A stretch of DNA of 64,000 nt from Ectocarpus siliculosus (lineage: Eukaryota > Sar > Phaeophyceae > Ectocarpales > Ectocarpaceae): positions 3,927,655 to 3,991,654 of the forward strand of contig FN649727.1 of the NCBI GenBank assembly GCA_000310025.1, written 5' to 3'. This document shows positions 33,915 to 46,367 of the stretch, in pieces (the stretch's first letter is position 1; the number at the start of each line of letters is the position of its first letter). Below the pieces are notes generated by a model. That model had not been told where the DNA came from and searched no databases. It worked only from the letters and a program-made list of their open reading frames with translations. A program made the translations under genes and the position numbers.

Positions 33915-36215
33915 TTGTTTACCTTGTTCTCGCAAGAACCGCGACGCCACCCAACACCGGGCGCCCTTCTTTTAACCATTGTCGGGCAGCAGGCGCTACC
34001 GGCGGGGGGGGGTGAGGCGACAGGCACCACCACCCCACCAGAAAAAATCGGCGACAAGTCTGCAAAAGCGCGGCCTCAATCCACAAAACCAGCGTCTAGC
34101 AACAGCACCGGCGGCGACGGCGGTGGCGGAGCAGTGCAATGGTACGAGCGAGCGTACGACTACTGGGAAGACGGCGACAACTGTCCGGTTGATGATGACG
34201 GAGTCCTGGGCGGCTACGGACACATATCCCCCACCGACATAGCTGGCTCGGCGGCGTTTCTGGACGAGCTCAAGAGGATGAGACCTCTCCTTGGCGACGA
34301 AACCGCGGCAGGTGGGCGTTGGGGAGGTTCGGGGGTGGAGGTGGGGGTGCCGTTGATCGGGGTACAGCAGTATTAGATGAAATGGGTCAGAAGTGATCGA
34401 ATGAAATACGTTGAGGTACCGGTGTTTGTTCCCCTTTACTCGTACACAGCAAGTAAGCTAGACACACACATACACACTCACATGTGGGTGATCGATCGAT
34501 CGGACCGACAGGGCACGCTCTTGCTGCTGTCTGTGCGTGGAGGACCTGCACTCGGCAGCACACAAACAAGCCCGCGCTATGAATATGCTAGGGTCTAACA
34601 AAAGTTTGGGGGCCTTCTGCCGCGTACAGAGAGTGTGCAGACACGGACGGAATTTTGTAAGCGTTGAGTTGAGAGTCATTTCCGTCCGCTCCCCTCGTGA
34701 ATGTGGCGTGTTACTTATTCACATAGCGAGCGTGGCCGGAAAGGTTGTGGAATACAGCAGTTTTAACAAGAAACTGAAGGCTGTGCCCGACGACGATTGA
34801 GCCGGAGTTCTACCACCAATTTCTCCGTGGCACGCCTGTCTCCCAATGACGCCCCAACCGAGATGCCTCATTGTTTGCGATCCGCAAGAAATACGGTGCG
34901 TGTTGTCCAAGCTTGACCCCTCAGAATATCTTGGAAGTGATTATTTTCGTATGTATATTTTATATTTTTGACATTTTCGTTGCTGTCGTCGCTGCGTCGA
35001 AAATCAGATTGTGGCGCGGGCATCGGCAGGGTCACCAAGCACTTGCTGCTCGATCGGTTCGACACCGTCGACATCGTGGAGCAGAGCCCGCGGCTCATCC
35101 AGGCCGCGCCCAAGTACGTGGGGCGAGATAGAGATCGCACGACGTGCGTGTGCGTCGGTCTGCAGGTGAGAGAGAGTTGTCCGAGGGCACGCACACACAG
35201 ACGCGAGTTATGATGCTCATGGATGGTGTGCTTGTTCTCGGCGTTCGCGGCGAGGTGACACGTAGGTATGGGAGGAGAAACGGTACTTTATTCTTGGCAA
35301 CGTGGCATCCGATCGCTTGTCCCGCTACATCGTGTGCCGTGAGCAAACACGCGACCCTCAAGTCGTTTTTGTACGATACGACCAGCTGTTTGCACCCGAG
35401 ACCATGAGATGTCGTGGCGTAAACTTTGTGCAGTCCCGTGTGATAGATGTGAGGGGAGGGCGAGAGCCCTCCGGCTGCCATCTTCTTGGCGCTGCTCGCG
35501 GTAATCCCCACTCTGCCGTACTGTGTCAGCTCTCGGTTCCTCTGCTCCTTTGGCACCGCACCCATGCACGACTGTGCAATGATGATGATGCGAGAACACC
35601 CTTCGTGATTGGACGTGTTTGCTACCTTTGCAGGCGTTCAGCCTGGCCACGAGCTGCTTGTCACACCACCCAAACAGGTTTTTAGAGCCCTTCGACACCA
35701 CAAGAAGAACAACACGCAAACCAACTTTCACTATCAGTTTTGTTTGCCTAGAGCAACGAGCTTGGATGCATCCCACGGCAGTCTAGGGTACGTTCGTCCT
35801 CTGCCCAGGACGGCCTCTCTCCTCTTCGCTTGCCTCTTGTTTTCTTGGTCGCCTAAAATTATTACCGCTGCTGCTTCACACCGCGTCGCCGCAGGACTTC
35901 TTCCCCCCGGAGGACAGCTACGACCTCGTCTGGATCCAGTGGGTGGTCGGACACTTCACGGACGTGGACCTCCTCAAGCTTCTCGCCCGGTGCCGGTCGG
36001 CGCTCCGAAAGGGCGGGCTCATCGTGGTCAAGGACAACGTCATCGGGCAAGGGGAGGGGGCCTTCAAGGTGGACAGCGAGGACAGCAGCATGACGCGGTC
36101 GCTGGGCTACTTCCGGAGCCTGTTCAACCACGGCGGGGTGAGGGTGGTGCACCAGACGCGACAGGACGGCTTCCCCGGGGAGCTGTTCCCCGTGTATATG
36201 TTCGCGCTAGAGTAG
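33915..36215 (+). CDS. NTMT1: Protein N-terminal methyltransferase (NTMT1/METTL11A type)
   Basis: Three exons are clear: one ending at 34311, 35008-35165, and 35895-36215 (TAG), with matching phases. Family landmarks are in order: WYERAYDYW and LGGYGHISPTDI (N-terminal substrate region), DCGAGIGRVTKHLL (SAM-binding motif I, created exactly at the first splice), the CVGLQ/DFFPPEDSYDLVWIQWVVGHFTD block, and GLIVVKDN. Known members transfer methyl groups from S-adenosylmethionine to the alpha-amine of proteins beginning X-Pro-Lys after Met removal. The 3' end closes with a hydrophobic strand (FPVYMFALE) as in the family. The start is unresolved: the first exon's frame is open upstream to 33915 but has no in-frame ATG, so the start is in an upstream exon. 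The predicted N-terminal extension is Gly/Thr/Ser rich and probably disordered or partly intronic. Confidence 0.88.
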
Positions 36216-38516
36216 TAGTAGGTCGTAGTGCATGTATCCGTCGCAGCGCGCGGCTAGCCACACACACGCACGTGGTGGGCGTTTCCCATGCTGTGCTATT
36301 ACCTGTAGTATATGCGTACGATGTCTAGGGGGGCGCGGGAGTGGGTACCTTTCTTGTGGTGGGGGGAGAGGTCGGTAACACCGGTGTGGCCCATCATTGC
36401 AGTTTGGTAGGGGTTTTGACAGACACGGAGCGTGTGGAAGAAACTCGCCTCAACAACGCCGACATATTTAATCTCCACCAAAGCCAAAAAATAATAATTC
36501 ATACTTCAACCAAGAGTCGTAGGTTTTTTGTCCGCAGGCACACGAAAATAGACGGCAGGTTCTGGAGGTGTGTTCGAGCGCAACGTCGTCCGAGTCTTTC
36601 GAGGATAGGGAAGGTAGTAGCGATGAGGTAGAAACAATTGGTGCGCAGAACGGACCACTCGCGGCTCACACGTTCCTAGGGTGACCTTGCGCGAATATGT
36701 TGCTGTTGCCTGGCATCTGTGTACCTATCTCATCGATTTGTAGTAGCATGTATTAGTATGTAGGTCACTCTTTTTTGTCACGGTAGTTGGTTGGTTGGTT
36801 GTCGTAAACCGCCAATAACTAACGTGGTTGTTTTACCTTACGAATTGTGCAAAACACGCTTGCGTCTTGAGGACGTTGGCTATACCCTCGCTAGACCCGC
36901 GGGCACATGTAGGTAGCCAGTCTGGAAACATACGCCATCTTCCAAGTGGGGAAAGCAGCCGTGGCACACGGCAACCTACAATCCATCTTCCAAAAGCGGC
37001 GGGGTTTGATTTTGTGTGAGAGGAACTGACACACCTTTAGGTGGCTCATCGAAATCGAAACGAGGTGCACGAATGAGATGAGAGTTGAAGCACAACGCAG
37101 CTCGTTTTTCCACGACATTTGTTCCAGAGACCAAGCGGAAGGGAAAGTAAGTCATGTTTGCCGACGAATGCTTCAGACGCTTGTTCCAGGCCAAGCGGAA
37201 GGGATTTTGTAAGCCATGTTCGCAATCAAAGAAGTCACGACAAAATTGGTGTGTTGGACCCCTTTTCTGACCCCCCAACCGCACACACACTCAGAAAGTT
37301 TCCAAACATGCATGGAAGTGTGACAAAAAAAAAAAAAAACATGTCCACATGAAAAGCCACAATTCCAAAGCGGTGCTTGCTGCCCGACCAAGCGGGAGGA
37401 TTTTGTGCCGTGTTTGTTTGAATCGAATGATGCGTGGGAGGGTCGGCGATCAAGCAAGTCCCGACAAAACTTGTGTGGTTAACCCCCATCTTCCCCCCTA
37501 ACCGCACCCTCAGCTTGAGTTGAAGCGCGGCAGGACGTTCCGAAACCGGTATGGAATTTGGCACATGCGCGAAATCTGGGCCAACACACATGAAACTGCA
37601 ACCCAGGGATATGTATATCCTCGGCGGGAAAAAAGAAACCCACCACTGGCTCCTGTTTCGGAGTTCCAAGGGGTCAACACTCGACAGCGGATGTAGAGCC
37701 GCGCCATGAGTTTGTCAAATTAAAACATCGTAGTTTCCTTTTCTTCCCGTGTGGTGATACACACGATAGGCCAGAAAAGAAGAGCGCCTCCCTCTCCAGG
37801 CGAAACACACACGCGAATGCCGCGGAGCTGAGCATAAGGGGATGTGATCGTCTACGCGAGTGAGAGCAAGAGCAAGCCACAAATACATGCCGCTCTCCAA
37901 ACGAGCACCAAAGGGAGTGTGCATCAACACCTACGCACGGGGCAGCGACACAGCACATCGTGCCTCGTGTTAAAAATTTCCAACGCAGATGGTGACAAAA
38001 CAAACAGCAGGCGCAACGCACAAAAATGGCGAGAACGCGGTTTCCCTGCCAGAACCAGGGCTCAAATTGGACCGAGCGTACTAGCAAAACCTGAAGAATC
38101 GAAAAACTCCGCTTCTTCAGTTGTACAGCCAGCTCGTTAGTGTGGACACCTAAATTAGGCGACGGTATGAGGGCTCAAAAGCCGTCAGCAACAGCATGCC
38201 TCGTTCTCAAAAACGCCGTCCTGCAAAAGGCTTCCCTTGCCCCCCTCCCCTACTCGACTGGTACAAAACAAGGGCCCACAAAAACATTAAAAAAAAAAAC
38301 AAGGGGAGACAGAAACATGACGGATGCAGGGAGGGGTGTTTCTATCTAATCCCATTCCGCTGGAACGGTCGAGCTGGCTGGCCCCATCTCCCCCCTCGGC
38401 CGCACCCCGGGTGGACTCAGAAGGTCAGTCACCACCACCGCCGCACCCGAAGCTAGATACCTGCCGGCCTTAGTAGCGCTCTACGTACGACAACTCGTGG
38501 AGAAAAGACGGACGGC
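36216..38516. other. Intergenic stretch between convergent genes
   Basis: The region lies between the stops of the methyltransferase (+) and light-harvesting (-) genes. No gene is seen; minus-strand open frames are short and repeat-like. It contains the degenerate repeats listed next. Confidence 0.4.
37119..37520. repeat. Three degenerate repeat units
   Basis: Segments built around (G/A)CCAAGCGG, a GATTTTGT-like block and GCCATGTT start near 37128, 37190 and 37387. The second and third are each followed by CGACAAAA, TGTGT and an AACCGCAC-like end. They look like remnants of one repeat family. Confidence 0.55.
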
Positions 38517-41500
38517 TTAGTTGAACTTGTACGCGGCGCCGGCGAGGTCGTTGATGATGTAGGGCTGGTTCGAGAGCTGCTCGTGAACCATCATGGCCAG
38601 GATGCCCATTTGCGCCGCGCGGCCGTTGTTGAGCTCGATCGCGCGCTTGGAGGCCTGGGTCTCCTCCGACATGTTGTCCCACGCCGACTGGAAGATGTTG
38701 CCGCCGGTGGTGCAGTCTCCCGGGAAGGAGCCTTCCACCTAGCATAATAATCAAGTTTCGTCGTTGTTCGGGCAGCGACGGATTCCGATCAATATCGACA
38801 GCGCGCGGGCGGGACGGCAGAAAAAATGGTCACAAGAGTGTGTACGGCATGTGTGGCAACCAACGCAAAGCCCCCCGGTCTACGGCAACGCCCTTGCCCG
38901 CCGAGGACACGAGGTCTCGGTCATACTGTAGCTACGCATCCCGACGCGGACTCCTGCTGGAGCATGAAGGAGTTTTGACACTTCGATTACTTCGACAAGA
39001 ACCTCAAAGAAAATCACGCTCCCGTTTCGAGCCGGCCCACTTCGTACGAGGTTCTTCCTGGCACTAACGTAAAGAGCCGTTATTATGCTCCAGGAGTCCG
39101 TGCTGGGGTGCATAGTTTTGTACCAAGAGCTCGGGCCCTCGGCGGCGCCGTAGACCGGGAGGCGTTTCGCAAGCATGTTTCAAGGAAGCTATAGAGATAG
39201 CGGGCGGCTCGCCTGCTTGATCGAGGGGGTAACGCCGTCTGGACCACATGCACCACAAAACAGCGGGCGGCTCGTGCTCTGCTTGATCGAGGAAAGAATG
39301 CCGTCATGCACCGCAAAACAAACACCAACAGCGGGCGGCTTGTGCTGCTTTGATCACGGGAAAGGCATCTAGACCGCAAAACAAAACACCAGTGAACAAA
39401 TGGCAGGCAGCGGGGTACCGACGAACCTGCTTGACGACGAAGAGCTCGTGAACGCCGATGGCGAGGATGATCTGCAGGGTGCCCAGCGGCGGGATCTTGG
39501 AGAACGCCGCGAGCCCGTTGGGCACGTCCTCGAAGGAGACGTTGTCCTTGAAGGACAGCATGCCGGGGAGGCGGTAGTTCTGCTGGGTGAGGTGGCCCGC
39601 CACCGCGAGCCTTGTGCAACGCAACAACAACGCCGGCAACAAGCATCGTACGAGAGCGGTAACCAGCAAGTAAAAGGACATTCATGTAAGCATGCACGTG
39701 AAACTACGGTGGCGAAACAGGCACCTGCCAACAAACGACAACAACAACGGAGGGAGATCCAGATACCACAACTACGTATCCGCTCCAGCGGCAACGCGGT
39801 AAAAGTATATGACCAACGAGCCAAATCTATCCCACAGAACCGGTTCTCTTCGTGTGCTGCCTGGAAACTTGTCCAAAACTAATCCAAACAAGCTCAAAAC
39901 CCCTCCTGGGCCACACACCCCCCCCTTACATGGCAATGCGGCCGTGCTTGATCTCCACGTAGCGGAGGCGGTCGAACCTCTCCTGGTCCGCGTCCGTCAC
40001 GAGGCCGAGGGGGTCCCAGAACCCGATCGGGGGCTGCGCGCCGATCTCCGACTCGAAGGACATCTTCATCGCGGAGGAAGACTTGGCGGCGGTGGTGACG
40101 GCGGCACCGTTGAAGGCGCTGTTTCGACAGAAAACGCGCCGTGGAGAAGGAGAAGGACACGACCGAGAGAGGGGGGGAAACGGGGCTATTAATGGGGGGG
40201 AATTTACTGAGCATCAAGGGGCTACACTGGGGTACACACAACAATACTTCCAGAGGAGACCCGCGGTCTCTAGAGCCAGACTTTAGGAGGTGGGGTTTTC
40301 GGTTAGGGGTGGGAAGCGGCGGCACACTTGCACGCTTCAACAACTGTTCGAAGACGTGCCGAAAATGACTGGGGACGCGCCCAAGGGAAGAGCGCTCAAA
40401 CAAAGTACGGTATCTCTAAGTACGTGGCGAGACTGCGGTTTTGAACAACAAGAGAGCAAACGGTCAGCACGAAGGTTTTTTGTCGGGAACGGGTGAAGAA
40501 AATGTACAATTAGAGCGTCGCAGGGCGGTTCAACTAGGTTCAACATCAACTTAGGCTGCCAGCCTTCAGAGGGTCGGGAACATGGCCGAGGTTTCTCCCT
40601 CTGGCGGTCGATCCGCCGCAAATGTGGTGCACTCTGGCCATCACTTCATAACCTTTACCTCCACTAGCTGTTTCGCCCGCTTGCGGGCGGTCAGGTTAGG
40701 AAGAGCCAGACCTTCACGTCGAGCAGCACTGAGAATGGGTAGCTATTGTAGGTAGCTCTTGCTGACGAGAGAGGCCAGGCAGGAAACAGGTCTCTGCTTT
40801 TCAGGGCACGTGCGTGACCACCAAGCACTTGAGACCACACCCTCAAAAATACAGCCCCAGCAAACCGCTGAGTGCGTCGGCCGCCCGCCCCCCCCCCTCT
40901 CTCATTGCTCACATCGCCTGTGTGCTTTCTTTGCAACGTTTGCGAGTGTAGAGCAGTACATATATGTGGACGAATGAGCGGAACTCCCGTACCGAGCCAG
41001 GCTGCTAACTGGTGCCATTTGTTGTTCTGATGATTGCTGCCAAATCGAACCAATGAAGGACAAGTTCACTTCGGGTGTCTGTCTGCGGCTACATACCTGT
41101 GATCACTTTTACGTACTGAGGCACTTGGTGCGCGTGGCAGAACCGGCCACAGAGCAGTTAACAGAATTCACATGATGCGCCATTTAGCCCCGCACGTTTT
41201 CTGCGTGCTCTCCCGCTACAGCGCTTCAGGCCGTGAAGTTGTCGCAATGAAACCGCTCTTTAGAGAACCGGGGTACGTGTAGTAGATGTGCTGGTGCGGG
41301 GGTTACTGCGTGAACCATATACTGCTGTGTTGGGTCTGCTATGTATTTGAGTATATATAGTATTGTATAGTGCGGCTGTAGGGGATACTTACTGCTCTTC
41401 GGCCCATTACTCCTTGTATGACCATGAAGCAAAACGAACGCCTTCAGGAAGTAATACCCGGACAACCGAGTACACATGTATCATTTCGTCCGTTCGGATG

Positions 41501-42368
41501 GAGTAGTGTCATGTATTTGCTGTAATGTAGCTGCAAGTTTAGAGATACTTTGTACTGTATGCAGCCTGTTCCCTCAAAAAGAGTGCAGTGTGCTGCAAAG
41601 TGAAAGCTCAGAGGCTACATCCAACTGCTCCATCTCTAAATTGCTGGACGAGCAACCCAAGACAATCGACTACATGGTGTGCCGTGCCATGTCACCAACA
41701 TAAGGTTTATCTGACTTATAGTTTGGAGAGGCAACTGCCGCTGTGAAATTGGCGGCACATCCAACACTCCCCCTCTCTTGTTCTTGGAGGTATGGAGAGG
41801 GTGGGGAGGAATAGTCCATGCATACATTTCGCATGCACACACCGCGTAAACCTGCTGTGTCAGACCGCTAACTCCCGGCGAATACGGCCACAACATACGT
41901 TATGTGGACCACTCCCTTGGCTAGGAAGGAGAATATGTTCAGCTCACACTATGCTACCTTTGACCACGCAGGGCGTCGTGGCCTCATGCGGCACTTATCC
42001 GGTGGCATGTCCGCCCCACTCTCTTGGGTGGGGGGGGGTCACCGGCGGTCATGATCGATTCGATGGACAACAAAACGAGCGCGCATATCTAAAACTCCCA
42101 CCAAGCACACCCCTTCGTCTCCACTGCTGAATAGACAACCACGGACAACAAACACCCTCTGCCGATGCTGGCTCTTGAACCCCGAGGTCTATCACTTGTC
42201 CCAAACACTCAGGGAGGGAGTCAAGGGATGCCACGTACGGGAGGGAGGCAACCAAAACACACGAAAATGAGGGCCGTGCTCATGAAACAAAAACCAAGCG
42301 TACCTGGGAGCCACGAATCCCTGCACCACTCCGGCGCAAGCAACAGCCATGCAGCAAGCGGTCTTCAT
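38517..42368 (-). CDS. Fucoxanthin-chlorophyll a/c light-harvesting protein, 4 exons
   Basis: Exons (minus) 42368-42304, 40118-39930, 39610-39427, 38738-38517 join in phase to 219 residues, the normal size for an FCP/LHCF protein. Exon 1 encodes MKTACCMAVACAGVVQGFVAP, a hydrophobic signal peptide ending in a GF-VAP motif. The splice to SAFNGAAV completes a bipartite plastid presequence of the ASAFAP type used by algae with secondary red plastids. The mature part shows IGFWDPLGL, helix 1 with VEIKHGRIAMLAVAGHL (chlorophyll-binding ExxHGR), helix 2 LQIILAIGVHELF, FPGDC, and helix 3 with AIELNNGRAAQMGILAMMVHE (ExxNGR). It should bind fucoxanthin and chlorophylls a/c in thylakoids. Intron 1 is 2,185 bases. 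Which LHC subclade it belongs to needs a tree. Confidence 0.95.
39198..39370. repeat. Three tandem ~65-base units in LHC intron 3
   Basis: Each unit starts AGCGGGCGGCT, has TGCTTGATCGAGG or a close variant, and continues to an ACCGCAAAAC or ACCACAAAAC block. Starts are near 39198, 39262 and 39329. They are confined to the last intron of the light-harvesting gene. Confidence 0.75.
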
Positions 42369-42545
42369 CTTTCTATTCCGGTGTGAGGTGCTAGAGATAC
42401 GGGTGGGGTAGGTTGGCAGCGGTGCGATGGAATCGTTGTTGCTGGGGTTGGAGAGGTTGCAGGTGAATCCTCTCCTCTCAGATACCCCCGCCTATCCCTC
42501 CCCCGTTTGCGAAAAATGAATCATCGGTGCCCCCTGAAACCGTCC

Positions 42546-42634
42546 ACCTGCTTCAAAGACTATGACTATAATAACGAATAATAAAATAATAGTCATAGTC
42601 TTTGGTTATTATAGTCATAGTCTTTGACCTGCTT
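42546..42634. mobile_element. 73-bp hAT-like MITE with 8-bp target duplication
   Basis: The element occupies 42554-42626. Its ends are perfect 22-bp inverted repeats (42554-42575 and 42605-42626) beginning CAAAGACTATGAC. Exact 8-bp direct repeats ACCTGCTT flank it at 42546-42553 and 42627-42634. Eight-base duplications with CA-starting inverted repeats are characteristic of hAT transposons, so this looks like a non-autonomous miniature. The interior holds a further 17-base copy of the right arm's terminal part (42588-42604). It sits 186 bp upstream of the light-harvesting ATG and about 150 bp upstream of the coiled-coil gene's ATG. Confidence 0.85.
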
Positions 42635-42776
42635 CCGAGAACAAAACGTAGATCTGTATAGAATTGTAGATCCGGTTTGTTGGCAATAATGCGCACACGC
42701 ACATGTGTACGATTTCGGTGTCCTGAGCCGCGTTCGTACAGTCCAACAGATGGCCTGAGAAGAAGACGATAATAAA

Positions 42777-45553
42777 ATGATGGGTGAATGGGATGACGAT
42801 GGGCACCACCTTGTGATCAACCGCGGCGTGACTGTCCTAGCGGACGACCTGGGCAGAGTACTCGACAAACTCCCGACACCGACCAATCGCGGGTGTCATA
42901 AGCATGCCTCGAATCAGGGAAGGCCATTGACTACATCGGCTTGCGTAGCACCGAGGCACGGCCAGGACGTGGTAGTTGACCCTGCCGGCAATGCTTTCAG
43001 CGTGCGGGTGCACTTAGCACAGCATCTCCATCTCACCCAACGAGTGGCGAAGCTGGAAGCAATGGTGGCAGGTGAGATCTGTTTGTAATATTGAAGCGTG
43101 CGGCCCGCAGTGTAAATAAATGCAAATTCTGCACGCATGGCATCAATCCCGGCTTATTGTCTACATGTCTATTTACCGTGTACACCACTACAGCAGCAGT
43201 TGTTCAAAATTCTGCATGGGTTCAACCACAGAGAGTTGTACACTCCTGTGGACTATAGAGCAACGTGAGAAACCCCAAACAACAACTAACTCCGAATCTA
43301 GACTACTCAAATAATACTACCGTTCATTCACAGACACAGATCTTGTGGCGTTACTTACCCTACAGGGAGCCTCTAGGAATATCACGGCCAGCACACACTC
43401 AAAACGTGTCCTAGAAATACACTCATGAGATGGACATTTGTAGGTCACACAATGTAAGATTATGCACACATCTTGTGTAATTACCTGGCACGCAGTGGTA
43501 TTTTTACGTTCTGGTCCACATGCAAACGTCGAAGTCCGAATGGTACTGTAAGGAGCAATATTGTCATTTGGAACTTGTCAGGGCAATATATCATCGAAAG
43601 CAAGTACATCAGCACGCTCCCAATTTGTAACTTCTGTACGTACCGCATTGAGAGCCGTGTGCTGTCAGCTGCTGAGCGTCGTTCCTACTGTAACCGAGGC
43701 CCTATCCGCAACAATATTAATTTCGTGTCCTCGATATTCCAGATCTGCAGGGGCAAGTTGGCACACACCAGAGGCTTATGCACGACATACGCCGAGAAAA
43801 CTTCGTCACGCAGGGGGCCTTTATGGCGGCTCAGCTTTGTAAAGCCGACAAGGGGACTGTCAAATCGCAGCGCGGGAAGCTGGACCTCGTCTGCGAGCTC
43901 CTGATTTCGGCTGGGATTTTCGAAGAAGCGACTGGCGGCGGCCTTTGTGTTCGCGAGAAAGAAGAAGAAACCAAACCGTGCGCGGCGGTAGAACCAGCCC
44001 ACGCCGGAATCGGTCGCACGGCGTTTCTAGAAGAAAGTCTTACTCACGCCGAGGAGGCTATTGCACGCATTGACAGATCGGTGGAGGCGGCGAGTGTCGA
44101 GGCCAAGCGTACCGCAGCGGTGGCGGCCGGCGCAAACTCGAGGTTGGACAAGGTCGCGGCTCGGTGCGGCCTAGTAGAGGAGAGGTGCACGCGAGCGGAC
44201 GAGAGGTGTCGGCAAGTAGACGAGTACTGCACCGCGGCCGTCGAAGAAAACAAAAATCGGTTGGACGAGAGCCTGGAGGAGACCCGGGAACTCATCGAGA
44301 CCAACAGCACGCGAATCTTCCACCTTGCCGCCGAGGTAGAGGGGCTTGTGAGCGCAAGTAAAGCCTCCCCCGCAGCGGCCAGACGCCTTGCCCTAGCCCG
44401 CGAGGAGACGGGGGATATTTTTTCCGTTGAGGTCGCAGACTTCCCACCAGAACAGCAAGAAGGGCATGGGCGGACGACTGCGACCCCTCCCAAAGCAACC
44501 GTCGGAAAGCGCAAGGACACAATCCGCGAAAGGTTGAAGCCGAGGGTTGGCAGAGCAAAGAAAGACCCGGGTAAAACGCCGCATCTGAGCACGTTCGCGG
44601 AGGGTGAGAACCATCACGTCTCTTGCCGTCCTGGTGTTCTCGACGAGCCCGGAAGTTCCCCTCGTGAAGATTCTGCTAAGACTCGTGGTATGGAGTCGAA
44701 CCTACAACACCCCGCGCCCCCGTCTGCACGACGTCGCTGTAACTCAACGTTTTCCGGTCGGCGGGTAGTAGTGGTGTCCCCCGAAATCAAGGACCCACCG
44801 GCGGGTTTGATCGCCGGTCCAGTTCGGCCGCCGGAATACCACGCGGCGCCGGGGGTGTGGTCAAGGGCATCATCGTGGCCATTGCTGTCAAACGCGGCGG
44901 CGACTCGCGGTGAAGGGGGCGGCACTGATACCGGCACGGGCGAGGAGAGAAAAGGAATGATTCTACGGCGAGACTACTCGATGCCAAACCTCGGCCTGAC
45001 GTCGCGAACGCACGACGGGCCTCCAGATGCGACGAGGATCAAACTTGCCGGCACCGCGCCGGCCATCGATCCGTCTCTTGTTTCCGCCGGGGCTGTGGGC
45101 GACGTGCCTCTTCACCCGCACGTAGCTACGGCGATCGCCGACCGCATAGAGGGCTCGGATACAGCCGGAACTCCCCGCGGTGATGAGGAAAACGCCCGGG
45201 AAGCTCTTCCAAGAGACAACTCCCCGATGAAAGCACCAAATCATCACGTCGGGGAAGCTTGTGGCACGGGGAACAAAGATCGACAGCCGCCAGTACCATC
45301 ACAAGCTTTGGCGGCGATGACGGCGCAAGAGGTGGCAGAAGCCTTGGGTATTGCAGCCGTCGCACAAGGCCGACCACACGACACGGCGGCGGCGAAGGCA
45401 ACGGACGACAATTTGGACGGAGGCCTGTCGGGAAGGCTAACGTCTCCCGGCACCCGGCTGGCGTGCCTTGGGAATCCTCTTCACGACTTGGGGGGGAACG
45501 AAGAATTGTCGAGCGATGATGCGTCGAGCACGACAGCAGCGGACGGGCGTTGA
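42777..45553 (+). CDS. Coiled-coil protein of unknown function
   Basis: The main exon (open from 43751, first internal ATG 43778, stop TGA ending 45553) encodes about 600 residues with consistent coding character. Residues about 80-205 of that exon form a long heptad-rich Glu/Arg/Ala helix (ARIDRSVEAASVEAKRTAA through LDESLEETRELIETN), predicted coiled coil. The rest is Pro/Ser/Gly/Asp-rich and probably disordered, with basic patches (GKRKDTIRERLKPRVGRAKK) and a DYSMPNLGL motif. A likely upstream exon starts at the ATG at 42777 and ends at a strong GTGAGA donor (exon end 43071, phase 1). Its phase does not match the 43751 acceptor, so a middle exon is missing from this model. I recognise no family; SNARE-like or kinesin-tail-like resemblance of the helix is only compositional. 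Confidence 0.6.
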
Positions 45554-46367
45554 CTCGATCAACCCAGAGCGATTGGACTGAAAAGAAGTACCCACCACTA
45601 TACGCGGGAAGCAGAAAGCATTGGCATCAGCAAGCACCCAACCTGGTGTTGCCGAGATGTTGGTAATAGCAGAAACTCACCTACTTCGGGCGGCTACGCA
45701 CTGCACGAGACGTATTTTCCTCGAAAGCGTGATGGTGACGATGTCTTGATGTCGTGGTTCCAGCTTACCAAGTGACCGTTGCGAAATTGACTTGAATACG
45801 TCGCGCAGATGGAGTGAATAGTTGTACTGCAACGATTCTTTGATGTAGGCCGATGATGAGTGTAAGTCGGTCTACGACTCGACATGCGCAACTTGACACA
45901 GGAATCAAGTCCTCCGCTGCAACACTAACGCCATCTTTGAGGCTGGCATGCCGTCGAATGCCGGCCGAACGAGAGTGTGTGGGATTGCGTGCGTTTCGTG
46001 GCGTATGGTTTCCGATAGCGTACACCTGGGTATGCAGCACCTGGACCGCTGCCGTACAAACGATTTTCTGTCACGAGGCATCCCTCTATCCTCGCCCCGT
46101 CATCCGTGCGGGCGTAGAGAAATGCTGTAGCGTGGGTTCCATGGCAACGCGGGCCATGCGACACAATTTGGTCCAGTAATCAAACCTGTACTAGAGTTGG
46201 ACGCTGCTTTGACTCTCGCATAAACATCTCGTCTTCGCACGGACCCCGTGGTATCACCGACAACAACAAGGAGGGCGTCATGAGCAAAACCATGCAAACG
46301 GATTGCGCTTTCTCCCGCACAACGCAAACGCAAAAAACGTCAACAAAAATATACACGCACGCGACGT
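45554..46367. other. Intergenic stretch
   Basis: The region lies between the stops of two convergent genes (coiled-coil + and permease -). No gene or repeat is evident. Confidence 0.4.
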
